Source: Fusicatenibacter saccharivorans
GTDB taxonomy: Bacteria; Bacillota; Clostridia; Lachnospirales; Lachnospiraceae
DNA length: 64,000 nucleotides
Assembly: GCF_015557635.1 (NCBI RefSeq)
Contig: NZ_JADNOP010000012.1
Coordinates: forward strand, 1-64,000
Direction: 5' to 3'
The translations under genes were made by a program, and so were the position numbers. The notes under the pieces were generated by a model. It did not search any database. It was not told the DNA's origin and saw only the letters and a program-made list of their open reading frames with translations. This document shows positions 33,768 through 42,328 of this stretch, in pieces (within the stretch, counting starts at the first letter, position 1; each line of letters opens with the position of its first letter).

Positions 33768-35744
33768 TCAGCTGTAGTAACGCTCCACTTTCCGGCTTCG
33801 GATAAAGTCCTCTACTTCATCGATTTTTTCTGCCATCTGGCACTTTGGCAGGGCGTCCAGAACATCTCCCCGGTACTTTCCTTTCTTTGCCGCTCGGTGG
33901 TCTAAAATGGACACTACACAGGTGTCCTGCTCCGTCCGGATCGCCCGTCCGAATCCCTGGCGCAGTTTCTTCTGCATATCTGGAACAACAACATTTTGAA
34001 TGTAGGATTCCAGTGATCGGTATTGTTCCCTTTGTGCTTCATGGATGGGGTCCGGTACAGCAAACGGCAATTTTACAATGATCAGGGACGATACCATATC
34101 CCCCGGAAAATCCACACCTTCCCAACAGGAGCCGGCTGCAAACAGAACGGCATTTTCCATCTTCTTAAACCGTGCGATTTCTTCCTGTGAGTTTCTCCAT
34201 ACCTGCACCATCGGGAACGGGATCTGATCCCGCAGGAGCTGCTGCACATTTCCCATCAGGGTATAAGATGTAAACAGTACCAGTGTATGCCCGTAAGTGG
34301 AACACACCAGATCACGGATCTGGCCTGCAAGTTGCTCGGCCTCTTCCCGGCTTCCCTTGAGCGTCGCTTTTAAATTCTCAGGAATATAAAGCAGACAGTT
34401 CTCTCTGTAACAAAATGGGGATTCTGCTACACACTCCCGGACTCTGCTTTTCTTTTCCAGCCCGGTCATCTGTCTGGTCCTTACAAACCCATTTCCGGCT
34501 TTTAAAGTTCCACTGGTGAGAATCGAGGGAAATCCCCTGTCCCATAAGGAATCATGGAGAAACCTTGGAATCTCTCTGCTAACAGCCATAAACACAGGAT
34601 CTCCCCTGCCGTCTGGCTGAAGAAATAAAACGTATCTGGTATCCTTCTTCAGAAACCAGCCGAACAGCTCTTCCATCTCTTCCAGCCGCCGGAAGATCCA
34701 GTAAGGGACATTTCCAGCAAGTCTTTTAAGCATAAGACTGAGATTCCCCCTTACCTGCTCCAGAGAAGATCGGCACTTTGCCGGAAAATAGAAATTTTCT
34801 TTTCCAGCTATGTCATCTCCCATCCCGGCCTGATCCTTACGGATTTCCATTGAAAGTGTATTAAACCAATCCTGTAGTCTCTTACCTTCCGAACTTTTAT
34901 GCTCCCTGTTTAAGAAATACGAGATTTCCTGCACATCCTCTCTTCCAATACTTCTCCCATCCATCTGGCTGGCAGCTTCTGGGAGCTTATGTGCTTCATC
35001 TACTACCAATGCTCTGTAATCTGCCAGCAGAGGCCGGTATTCATTCATCCGGTGCATGGCGTCTGCCAGAAGATAATTGTGATTGCATATCTGTATAAAA
35101 ACTTCCTCTTTTTTGGAAACATCCAAATATTTCTGATAACGGCATCCTGCTTTCCCCGGACACTCCCTGGGGCAGAATTTCGGTACGCACACCAGCCTGC
35201 GGTCAAAACCGCTCAGGTTATGTACGGAATCTAAATCAAAGTTATGCCGGAGGGACTTCAATGCCTCCATCTGTGCCTGATTTTTATTCTTATCCCGGAC
35301 TGCCTCCAGTCTTTGGGCCAGCCTGTAATCGCACACAAAATGTTCCTTTCCCTTGCGGACAACTGCCTTTAATTCTCCCTGAAGCAGATCTGCTTTTAAC
35401 AGTACATCCGATAAAAAAGGAACATATTCCTCTATGATGGCTTTCTGTAAGGCGATACTGGAAGTGGATACCACTACAGACCGCCTGTCACATCCCGAAT
35501 AACCGGAATGCAGTACACTATATTTCCGCATCAGGATGCAGGCTGTCAGATAGGCATAGGTCTTTCCGATGCCGACTCCTGCATCACAGAGCGTGATTTC
35601 GTTTTTCATAAGGGCATCCAGCATTTCATGGCAGAGACGGATCTGTTCTTCCCTTACATGAAGCCCGGCTTCCGGGAGAAGCTCCCGAAAGATCTGTTCC
35701 ACTTCGCCATGTGCCCTTTTCTGATATTCATTTTTATAACACAT
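33768..35744 (-). CDS. DinG/Rad3-type ATP-dependent DNA helicase of an ICE
   Basis: A 658-residue XPD/DinG-family helicase: Walker A GVGIGKTYAYLTA, four cysteines of an Fe-S cluster region (CVPKFCPRECPGKAGC), DEAH in VVDEAHKLPEAA, and the C-terminal QGFGRAIRTEQD. Such helicases are carried by many clostridial ICEs and may act in element replication or repair. GGAGAAGTA precedes the ATG. It is the last gene of the ICE accessory run before the recombinases. Confidence 0.88.
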   Translation of the reverse strand: MCYKNEYQKRAHGEVEQIFRELLPEAGLHVREEQIRLCHEMLDALMKNEITLCDAGVGIGKTYAYLTACILMRKYSVLHSGYSGCDRRSVVVSTSSIALQKAIIEEYVPFLSDVLLKADLLQGELKAVVRKGKEHFVCDYRLAQRLEAVRDKNKNQAQMEALKSLRHNFDLDSVHNLSGFDRRLVCVPKFCPRECPGKAGCRYQKYLDVSKKEEVFIQICNHNYLLADAMHRMNEYRPLLADYRALVVDEAHKLPEAASQMDGRSIGREDVQEISYFLNREHKSSEGKRLQDWFNTLSMEIRKDQAGMGDDIAGKENFYFPAKCRSSLEQVRGNLSLMLKRLAGNVPYWIFRRLEEMEELFGWFLKKDTRYVLFLQPDGRGDPVFMAVSREIPRFLHDSLWDRGFPSILTSGTLKAGNGFVRTRQMTGLEKKSRVRECVAESPFCYRENCLLYIPENLKATLKGSREEAEQLAGQIRDLVCSTYGHTLVLFTSYTLMGNVQQLLRDQIPFPMVQVWRNSQEEIARFKKMENAVLFAAGSCWEGVDFPGDMVSSLIIVKLPFAVPDPIHEAQREQYRSLESYIQNVVVPDMQKKLRQGFGRAIRTEQDTCVVSILDHRAAKKGKYRGDVLDALPKCQMAEKIDEVEDFIRSRKVERYYS

Positions 35745-35765
35745 TACTTCTCCTTGCCAGAAAGC

Positions 35766-36491
35766 TTATCTTACCGTACCCTTACGGACGAGTCTGGTCG
35801 CTTCCGGTGTATTCTGTCCCTGTTCCTGCATTTTCTTTATGGCAGCATTCCCTCTTGCCATCATCCTTCGGATATCCGTCCGGGAAACATTCCATGTCCT
35901 TACTTTCTGAGGAGCTTTCCTTACCTGCTCGGACAAATGGCATTCACAGAGTTTCGGATATACCACCATTGCTTCCGGTAATTCCAGCGGATACTCGATC
36001 ATGGGATGGTACACAATATCCCGGATCACCTGCTCATAACATTCCATCTGCATTCTTGCCGTACTGTCCTGATAGATATTTTTCCCTTTCATGGCACTGT
36101 AGACCTGCGATGAGATGTATCCCAACGCTTCAAAACTACAGTACCCATACGGAGTCACGCCGGAAAGGGAATCCGGATCTTTTAAGGCATTCAGATAAAC
36201 TTCTTTTCCCTGGGCGATCAGCCACATCCGAAAATCGGAAAAACTGTCATCACTGCACCCTGCTTCCATCATAATACCTGCCGCTGTCCATAAGCCGTAC
36301 TTATAAGCCGCATCCCGGTAACTGTAAACAAGATTGTGGAATTGGAGGACATCCTCCGGTGTCATATAGAAGAGCTGCTGCTTGATCCACACTGCCGAAG
36401 CATCCAGATCGGTGCCGCACACTTCCTTTGCTTTTTCAATCAGATTCCAGAATTGATCCTTGCTCATTCCACTTCTTTTTGTTTCTTCCAT
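35766..36491 (-). CDS. DUF4240 domain protein
   Basis: 241 residues. FWNLIEKAKEVCGTD, the aromatic LWTAAGIMMEAGCSDDSF and FRMWLIAQGKEVYLNAL match DUF4240, a domain of unknown function. The C-terminus is basic. It is 21 bp upstream of the DinG-like gene and probably co-transcribed. Confidence 0.8.
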   Translation of the reverse strand: MEETKRSGMSKDQFWNLIEKAKEVCGTDLDASAVWIKQQLFYMTPEDVLQFHNLVYSYRDAAYKYGLWTAAGIMMEAGCSDDSFSDFRMWLIAQGKEVYLNALKDPDSLSGVTPYGYCSFEALGYISSQVYSAMKGKNIYQDSTARMQMECYEQVIRDIVYHPMIEYPLELPEAMVVYPKLCECHLSEQVRKAPQKVRTWNVSRTDIRRMMARGNAAIKKMQEQGQNTPEATRLVRKGTVR

Positions 36492-37015
36492 CTGTTCTCT
36501 CCCCTTGATGTGACGTTAATACCACAAGAATACGGCTGTAGTCTCCCACAGCCGCATGGTATCTGATATCAACGACACACTTCTTCATTGATTTCTTTTT
36601 ATCTTGCTGTTCCGCATTTGACCTCGCACCCCCGGAACCATCCCTGTTTTTCTTCTGGGAAAGGGGACACTACAGGCGGGCGGCTGGCCTGCCGCCGCTC
36701 ACAGATGTCCTGGGGGTCTTTCTGATTACAACCCGGAGTCCATCTTCCGCTCTCTGGCTGGTAACGTGTATCATTATCCCCCATCCGTGATCCTGGCGAA
36801 AGGCTGCCACCGCCTTATTCACAGCTATGCTTTCTCGCTCCAAGTCTAAGAATCTTTACCCTATACTTAATCATGGCGCTCATACTGTCACGCTTCTACG
36901 GTTGGGAACGTACCTGTAGTGCCGATATTCACTTGCCAAAGAACAGCCGAGGGATGTCCCTCTGCTTACTAGCCGATGGCAGTGTATTTTTTTATTCACT
37001 TCACAGAAAAATTTT
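36492..37015. other. 524-bp gap without a recognised gene
   Basis: The best open frame is a 61-codon minus-strand stretch (36599-36784) with a poor ribosome site and no recognised family. A short frame MIKYRVKILRLGARKHS ends upstream of it. The region is moderately GC-rich with several short dyads. It may hold decayed coding sequence or an unrecognised RNA; I cannot choose. Confidence 0.35.
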
Positions 37016-37516
37016 TTATCGTGCTTCCCCGGATCTGTTTTTCTTTTTTCCTTTTGCCGGATTCTTCTGCTGTGCATCCTTCTTCCGACTTTCCTTCTGC
37101 TCTTTTTGTTCCTGCGGTGGCATCTTCATCACATGAAGTTCCCCGTTAAACAGGGTGAAAACTTCCGGTGACTGATATTTTTCTTTAAACTTTTCAATCT
37201 GCTCCGGTGTCAGCGAAGTAAAATCATCTTCTGTCAGTCCTACCACAAGGAATGTTCCGGCAATGGCATCATAGACCTGTCCTCGGTCATCGTACAATGC
37301 CCGATTTAACGGCAACCCCTCAAATTTTCCATTGCCGTTTAAAAGAATTCCAACCTCATCCTCAAACGGATAAGTCATCTCAATGTCACCGCCTACTGCC
37401 TGCTGCAGATCTTCCAGCTCATTGGGGATGCTTTTGACATAGGGTGCTTTCATCGGCTCGACTACCAGTACCGTCATCATTTCTTCCTGCATTTCGGACA
37501 CTTCTTTCTCATCCAT
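37016..37516 (-). CDS. DUF3846 domain protein
   Basis: 166 residues. MMTVLVVEPMKAPYVKSI, then LQQAVGGDIEMTYPF and the ending of the domain, AIAGTFLVVGL, are the DUF3846 pattern found on phages and ICEs. A lysine-rich tail follows. GGAGGATTGATACG precedes the ATG. The function is unknown; the neighbouring genes are ICE accessory genes. Confidence 0.85.
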   Translation of the reverse strand: MDEKEVSEMQEEMMTVLVVEPMKAPYVKSIPNELEDLQQAVGGDIEMTYPFEDEVGILLNGNGKFEGLPLNRALYDDRGQVYDAIAGTFLVVGLTEDDFTSLTPEQIEKFKEKYQSPEVFTLFNGELHVMKMPPQEQKEQKESRKKDAQQKNPAKGKKKNRSGEAR

Positions 37517-37572
37517 CGTATCAATCCTCCTGTCTATTCGTTCTGATAATCAGCCGATGAGAGCCTTTTGTT

Positions 37573-38013
37573 TTATTCAAATTTCATGGACTTTTTGATT
37601 TTCTCCCGTAACCTCCGCAGTCTTGTATAAACAGTCTGCTCCGGCAGTTCCATGTGATGGCTGATCTCCTTTGGTGCATATCCCATCATCTTCAGAACAA
37701 CCATCTGAAGAGTTTTCTTGTCAGTCGATAACAGGATCTGGAGCAATTCCTCATTCTCCACGGTATCGAGCAGGGCTTCCACACTCTCTGGCTGAGACTC
37801 TCCTGATTCTTTTTCTTCCAGAAGCAGTTCCATACAGTCCAGAAGTGAGGTCTGATGTTCCCGGAATCTCCGCTCTGCGTTAAAATCGTTCCAGTCATAC
37901 TCCCGGAGCTTCTGGATCGTCTCTTCATCCACACCCTGCTCACGCAGGATCTTCTCTTCCTCTGCTTTCCACTGGTTCCATCTATATTCTTCTTTTGCTT
38001 TGTTATAAGCCAC
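37573..38013 (-). CDS. Sigma-70 region 4-like HTH protein of an ICE
   Basis: 146 residues with a GTG start placed after GGAGGAAAAG. The C-terminal 55 residues form a sigma region 4-like helix-turn-helix (APKEISHHMELPEQTVYTRL, then RRLREKIKK). The N-terminus is acidic and lacks a clear region 2, so it may be a sigma-like regulator rather than a full sigma factor. It would be the first gene of the run towards DinG and could regulate ICE genes. Confidence 0.75.
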   Translation of the reverse strand: MAYNKAKEEYRWNQWKAEEEKILREQGVDEETIQKLREYDWNDFNAERRFREHQTSLLDCMELLLEEKESGESQPESVEALLDTVENEELLQILLSTDKKTLQMVVLKMMGYAPKEISHHMELPEQTVYTRLRRLREKIKKSMKFE

Positions 38014-38180
38014 TTATCTTTTCCTCCGATCTGAATTTTTGTGAAATCAAATCGGAGTGTGGCGGTGATCTGGCTCGTTCTTCCTGTCCACAGGAATGGC
38101 CGGCATCTCTGCTGTTTCCCTGCAAACACGGATCTCCTTTGTAATCATATCTTTACAAAAGCACAGTGTATCGGATGCAC

Positions 38181-38219
38181 CTGTCAGTTAACGGTCAGAA
38201 ACCTGTCAATTGACGGTCA
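38181..38219. repeat. Two 17-bp dyad-containing direct repeats
   Basis: CTGTCAGTTAACGGTCA (38181-38197) and CTGTCAATTGACGGTCA (38203-38219) differ at two positions and are 22 bp apart, two helical turns. Each has a six-base palindrome in its centre. They lie upstream of the sigma-like gene and beside a truncated kinase, so they could be operators for the ICE promoter or part of an element end. Confidence 0.6.
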
Positions 38220-38226
38220 ATTTTTA

Positions 38227-38913
38227 TCACCTTCTTTCCAGCACAAATAAAATAAGACGAACAACATTATTTGTAGTGGATGTTACCGCATTGAATATAA
38301 GATTTTGTATAATGCGAATACACGCCTTTCTGTCAGCATTAAGATAGATGTCCATATTAGGTATTTCTATTTGGGGTTCAATTCCATTAACGCTGAAAAT
38401 CGAATAATTGTCTAGCAGGATTTCAGTAAGCAATGAGCATAGCTCAACCTTTTCATAGTAAAATGGATATTGTCCTGCTTCTAAAAGAGAGATTTGATAA
38501 AAGTCATCTATGAGACGTTCTAATCTCAATGCTTTTCCGGATAATGCTGAAATATATTCCGCTCTTTTTTCATCAGGCGCACTTGATAGAAGTTGCAAAT
38601 ATCCGCGAATGGAAGTTAGTGGTGTCCGTAAATCATGAGAAAGGCAAGAAATATTCTCTTTTAATTCATTCTCCTTTTTTTGAATTTCGCCCAGATAAAT
38701 ATTATCTTTTGATACAATCTGATTTATGATTTCAACCAAATGCTCTAACCGCCTATCAGATAAAGACACTGTAACTAACTTTTTCGTTTTTCTATTCAGA
38801 ATAGCATTTAGTTGGACGATTACTTTATATATCTGTATTTTCCAGTTAATTAAAGAAATTGAAAGGATAATGACCAATGCTATCAGAACAAGAAACATAA
38901 TCGCCCAACCCAT
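38227..38913 (-). pseudogene. Sensor histidine kinase lacking its ATPase domain
   Basis: 228 residues: one membrane segment near 5-24, then HisKA with the H-box CLSHDLRTPLTS (H93). The frame reaches the first residues of the HATPase N-box (IIQNLIFNA) and then becomes unrelated sequence ending LILFVLERR. Without the rest of the HATPase domain it cannot phosphorylate. The break, near 38280, is the junction with the ICE segment on the left. It is AT-rich and of the bacteriocin-immunity kinase type. Confidence 0.8.
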
Positions 38914-38927
38914 ATTCTACCTCCCTT

Positions 38928-39647
38928 TTACTTGATTTCTTTTCTAATCATAATAAGACCGCCAACAATCAAAAGAGAAATGCACCCTATGAAATAGAAT
39001 GGTAAATGCTCAATAATACCCATTGTGCGACAAGAGCTGAAATTCATCCAATAGTACATAGGATTTCCATATACAAAAAATTTTAAGGGTATTGAAACCG
39101 TCTCCATATCACTCCATAGCATTAAGTAAACAGACGCTCCACTGAATACATATAAGCAGCAAATCCCTGTTACAATCCCTGTATTTTGAATAACGACACA
39201 TAAAAAAATAGAAATGCTTTCTAATGCTAATAAAACCGTTCCGCAAGCAAGAGCCCATCCCAAAAGGTTTATTACTTCACTCGCAGTTGGAATGTAACCG
39301 GATTGTATGATTTCAATAACGAAAAATGTAGCTACAAAAATCAGATACGTTATCAGAGACACCACCAATATTGTAATCGCTTTGGTGTAGTAGAGAATAG
39401 TTCGTTTAGTGCCGTATGCAACAGATAATTTGATTGTACCCGTATTATATTCTTTTGTAAAAAATATGGTTGCAAATAAAATGCCAATAATCCAGAAAAA
39501 GGCTGTATATGCAAGAGATGAGCGGGCAACAGTTTGAAACGTTGGTATTTCACTAGATAGATAACACTTAGCTTGAAATCCGATTACACTTTCTGTTCCA
39601 TCTCCGGCTCCAAAAAAAGTCATGTCACCAAGTGCAAAAGAGACCAT
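38928..39647 (-). CDS. ABC-2 type permease, N-terminally shortened
   Basis: 239 residues with six hydrophobic segments and FTKEYNTGTIKLSVAYG, typical of lantibiotic-immunity or nutrient-resistance permeases. The frame upstream of the ATG still reads IIFSFI, part of a membrane segment, but meets a TAG 18 bp upstream, within 30 bp of the response-regulator stop. The usual N-terminus and the ATPase gene seem deleted. It may be non-functional. Confidence 0.7.
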   Translation of the reverse strand: MVSFALGDMTFFGAGDGTESVIGFQAKCYLSSEIPTFQTVARSSLAYTAFFWIIGILFATIFFTKEYNTGTIKLSVAYGTKRTILYYTKAITILVVSLITYLIFVATFFVIEIIQSGYIPTASEVINLLGWALACGTVLLALESISIFLCVVIQNTGIVTGICCLYVFSGASVYLMLWSDMETVSIPLKFFVYGNPMYYWMNFSSCRTMGIIEHLPFYFIGCISLLIVGGLIMIRKEIK

Positions 39648-39672
39648 TATAAAGCTAAAGATTATCTAAAGC

Positions 39673-40338
39673 TCACTTTGCAAATCGGTAACCCAAGCCC
39701 CATATGGTCTTAATTCGGCAGCCTTCGCCCTTTAATTTTTTTCGTAAGTTACTTATATGTGTGTTAATGACATCATTATCCCTTGCAAATGGTTCTTGCC
39801 AAATACTTTCATAAAGATTTTGCTTAGAAAAAACTTTATCAGGATATTTCGCCAGTAGTTCTACAAGTTGATACTCTTTTGCTGTAAGCACAATAATTTC
39901 GTCTGCAACAGTAACTATTTTTGAAGATGTATTAATGGAAAGTTCTCCAAAGGTCAAACAAAGATTGGGAGTATCTTTTTGACTTCTTAGCAAATTGCGT
40001 TCAATTCGCGCTAGTAATTCGTCCAAATCAAACGGCTTTGTTAAATAGTCATCAGCACCCAAGCGTAGCAGTTCGACTTTGTTGAATGTTAAACTTTTTG
40101 CAGAAACAACAATTACAGGTACGTCTGAAAATTTTCTGATATTTCTAATTAACTCATCTCCACTGATAAAAGGAAGCATTAAATCTAAAATAATTAAATC
40201 TGGGGATAATTCTTTTATACGTTCAATCGCATTTGCACCAGTAAGTGTGAAGAAGACTTGATAATTGTACTTTTCCAGATGGTCTTTTATCATAACGCAA
40301 ATTTCTTTATCATCTTCGATAATTAAAACATTATTCAT
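39673..40338 (-). CDS. OmpR/VanR-type response regulator
   Basis: 221 residues. The receiver has IIEDDKE, D52 in LIILDLMLPF and SAKSLTFNKVE; the winged-helix output domain runs from about 125 and ends IWGLGYRFAK. It appears intact, but its cognate kinase downstream is truncated. The start overlaps the small HTH gene (ATGAATAA). Confidence 0.88.
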   Translation of the reverse strand: MNNVLIIEDDKEICVMIKDHLEKYNYQVFFTLTGANAIERIKELSPDLIILDLMLPFISGDELIRNIRKFSDVPVIVVSAKSLTFNKVELLRLGADDYLTKPFDLDELLARIERNLLRSQKDTPNLCLTFGELSINTSSKIVTVADEIIVLTAKEYQLVELLAKYPDKVFSKQNLYESIWQEPFARDNDVINTHISNLRKKLKGEGCRIKTIWGLGYRFAK

Positions 40339-40510
40339 GTTGAAACTCCTTTCTGCGTCTATCAGTTGGCTTTTCCACGTCTTTTGGTATCAGCCACATA
40401 CTACCAAATTTTGAAACGCCCGGTATGCGCTCCCCCTCACAAAGTTTCTGCACCCGTCTTTCTGAAATGCCCCATTTGCCCGCTGCTTCTGCACAAGACA
40501 TATATTCCAT
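40331..40510 (-). CDS. Small HTH DNA-binding protein (excisionase-like)
   Basis: 59 residues, starting MEYMSCAEAAGKWGISERR and ending KEFQHE. The MerR/excisionase-like helix-turn-helix (AEAAGKWGISERRVQKLC) with SMWLIPKD wing is a common small protein of clostridial ICEs. AAAGGACGGG precedes the ATG, and the stop overlaps the response-regulator start. Confidence 0.7.
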   Translation of the reverse strand: MEYMSCAEAAGKWGISERRVQKLCEGERIPGVSKFGSMWLIPKDVEKPTDRRRKEFQHE

Positions 40511-40670
40511 AAGCCACCCGTCCTTTCTTCAAAGTTTATCAGTATAATTATATACGGTATGGCGAATAATAGCAAGTGCGGAAATAGGCATTATTTAGGT
40601 TCGTTATAGGAAGTATATAGACATATCCAAGAAGAAAGGGGAACAGTAAAATGTAACTGGGTGAATGAAT

Positions 40671-41024
40671 ATGGCAAAAAGACCAGTAGAAAAGTACGAC
40701 TTCAAGGCTTTTGGGCAAGCAATAAAGAACGCGCGGAAAGAGCGCAAAGAGAGCCGCAAGAAAGTAAGCGACGAAATGTATATTTCCCCGCGTTACCTTG
40801 CAAACATTGAGAACAACGGGCAGCACCCAAGTTTACAGATTTTCTTTGAGCTTATGCTGCGCTATCATATATCCGTAGACCAGTTTCTTTTAGATACGCA
40901 GCCGGAGAAAGACACAAAGCGGCGGCAGCTTGACGCGCTTCTTGATGATATGAGCGATACAGGCATACGGATTGTCACCGCAACGGCAAAAGAGATTTCC
41001 GAAGTCGAAAAAGAGGGCGAATAG
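40671..41024 (+). CDS. XRE-family transcriptional regulator
   Basis: About 117 residues with an N-terminal HTH (FGQAIKNARKERKESRKKVSDEM and SPRYLANIENNGQ are parts of it). It is typical of the regulator placed beside mobC in Tn1549-like elements. It is divergent from the small HTH gene; the 160 bp between them should hold two promoters. A second ATG lies 6 bp upstream. Confidence 0.85.
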   Translation: MAKRPVEKYDFKAFGQAIKNARKERKESRKKVSDEMYISPRYLANIENNGQHPSLQIFFELMLRYHISVDQFLLDTQPEKDTKRRQLDALLDDMSDTGIRIVTATAKEISEVEKEGE

Positions 41025-41099
41025 GAATGTCCGGCCTAAAACTGAATAGGATTTAGGAAGCGTTGTAATCTTTTTTGAGATTGCAGCGTTTTTCTTTTG

Positions 41100-41240
41100 C
41101 GTAAGTTTGGCAAAACGGGGCTTTCTGTTGTAATAGGGAGTAAGAAAAAACTTTCATAGCAAGCATAGGAAGCGGGTACCCACTTCCGTATTTTCGCCCT
41201 CCTGCGCTGCGACGCGTCGGTTGAAAATGGCTTATTGGGA
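41100..41240 (+). other. Candidate oriT region of a mobilisation relic
   Basis: Just upstream of the mobC-like start lies a palindrome, GGAAGCGGGTACCCACTTCC (41168-41187), with a second short GC-rich palindrome GACGCGTC shortly after. Tn1549-like elements place oriT directly upstream of mobC. The nick site is not identified, so this rests on position and structure. Confidence 0.4.
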
Positions 41241-41277
41241 AGTATCCCAAACCCTCGGAATGGAAAGGAGCGAAAGC

Positions 41278-41640
41278 ATGGACGGACGCAAAAGAACGGT
41301 ACAAATCAAATTTAGAGTAACAGAAGCGGAACGGGATTTAATTCTTGAAAAAATGAAGCTCGTCCCCACCCGGAACATGGCGGCATATCTTAGGAAGATT
41401 GCCATTGACGGATACATTATCCAAGTAGACCATGAAGCTGCGGCAAAGGCACTCAAAACGGCGGGCATTACAAAGCTCCCCAATCCCGCCACGCTGCAAA
41501 AGGAATATGAAGCACTCCAAGCGCAGAAAGAAGCCCTTTACGCCGATTATGGCAAGCTGAAAAAGAAAGTCCGGGAATATGACGTTATCAAGCAGAACAT
41601 AGACAGCATTTTGCAGACAGGAAAGCAGCTTGCGGATAGA
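41278..41640 (+). pseudogene. MobC N-terminus fused to relaxase C-terminus
   Basis: The ATG at 41278 follows AAAGGAGCGAAAGC. Residues 1-52 (MDGRKRTVQIKFRVTEAERD, then RNMAAYLRKIAIDGYIIQV) are the MobC relaxosome protein. From about residue 53 the sequence AAKALKTAGITKLPNP, then LQKEYEALQAQKEALYADY resembles the tail of MOB relaxases of the same elements. An in-frame deletion between mobC and the relaxase end explains this. The frame then runs into the opposite-strand PcfB relic near 41620, so the rest of the 290-codon frame is antisense. Confidence 0.65.
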
Positions 41641-42018
41641 GGGCTTTTTCTCCTGCGTCAGCTTCTTTGCGGAAAATTCCTTAAAAGCTGCGGTCAGCAC
41701 GTCAGCGTCGCGCCCTTTGAAAAACACAAGGTAGCGGGGCGGGCTTTCCGTCGTGTCCTTTTTCAGCGCAAAGTCGATACCGTACTTTTTCGCCGTACTC
41801 TCAAAGGCTTTGATATTGCCCTCGGTAATCTCAATGTTGGAAACGCCCGCGTTCTGCTTCATAAGCTGCTTCAAAGTCTGTTTGCCCTGCGGCGTTTTGT
41901 CTTTCTGCTTCTTCATCTGTGCAAGCAGCGTTTTCATAGCCTTTTGAAGCGTCTGCGCGGTCAGTTTCCCGGTCTTGATGTAAAGGGCTATGGTCTTTTC
42001 GTTGATTTCATCTTGCAT
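41620..42018 (-). pseudogene. PcfB family protein, C-terminally truncated
   Basis: 133 residues match the DUF3801/PcfB family (MQDEINEKTIALYIKTGKLT, then FFKGRDADVLTAAFKEF and KKPSIRKLL). The frame then continues as antisense of the MobC-relaxase fusion to 41338. In intact ICEs PcfB follows the relaxase on the same strand; here it converges on it, so an inversion or repeated rearrangement occurred. An intact PcfB-like gene is at 62.9 kb. Confidence 0.7.
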
Positions 42019-42089
42019 TTACCGTCCTCCTTTCGCGGTAGTCTGATAATGTTAGGGTGGTACGCCGCTGCGGTAGCCGCCCATAGGCT

Positions 42090-42314
42090 TTAGATACGGA
42101 CGCGCAAGCCGTTCAAATCCTCGGCGCGGATACCCACAAGGTACCATTCCTGCGCCGCGCTCATTTCAATACGGGTCGGCTTCCATTTGCCGCCTGTGAA
42201 TACGTCGAAACACTCCCCGCAATGCAAGCCGCCGTAATAGTCGGCAATGTCAAAGCGAATGTCGTAGCGGTCGGTCTGTTCGTCAAAAATCAAAGCTCCT
42301 GTTTTCTGTGCCAT
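42090..42314 (-). CDS. DUF5348 domain protein
   Basis: 74 residues: GALIFDEQTDRYDIRFD, then HCGECFDVFTGGKW and TRIEMS, the DUF5348 pattern of small ICE proteins. It lies 15 bp after the replication-type gene. Function unknown. Confidence 0.8.
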   Translation of the reverse strand: MAQKTGALIFDEQTDRYDIRFDIADYYGGLHCGECFDVFTGGKWKPTRIEMSAAQEWYLVGIRAEDLNGLRVRI

Positions 42315-42328
42315 GTGGTAATCCTCCT

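Noticed and set aside
41640-42093. Rest of the 290-codon plus-strand frame as a real C-terminal domain of the MobC-like protein
   Set aside because: From about 41620 it is the antisense of a recognisable PcfB-family gene on the minus strand.
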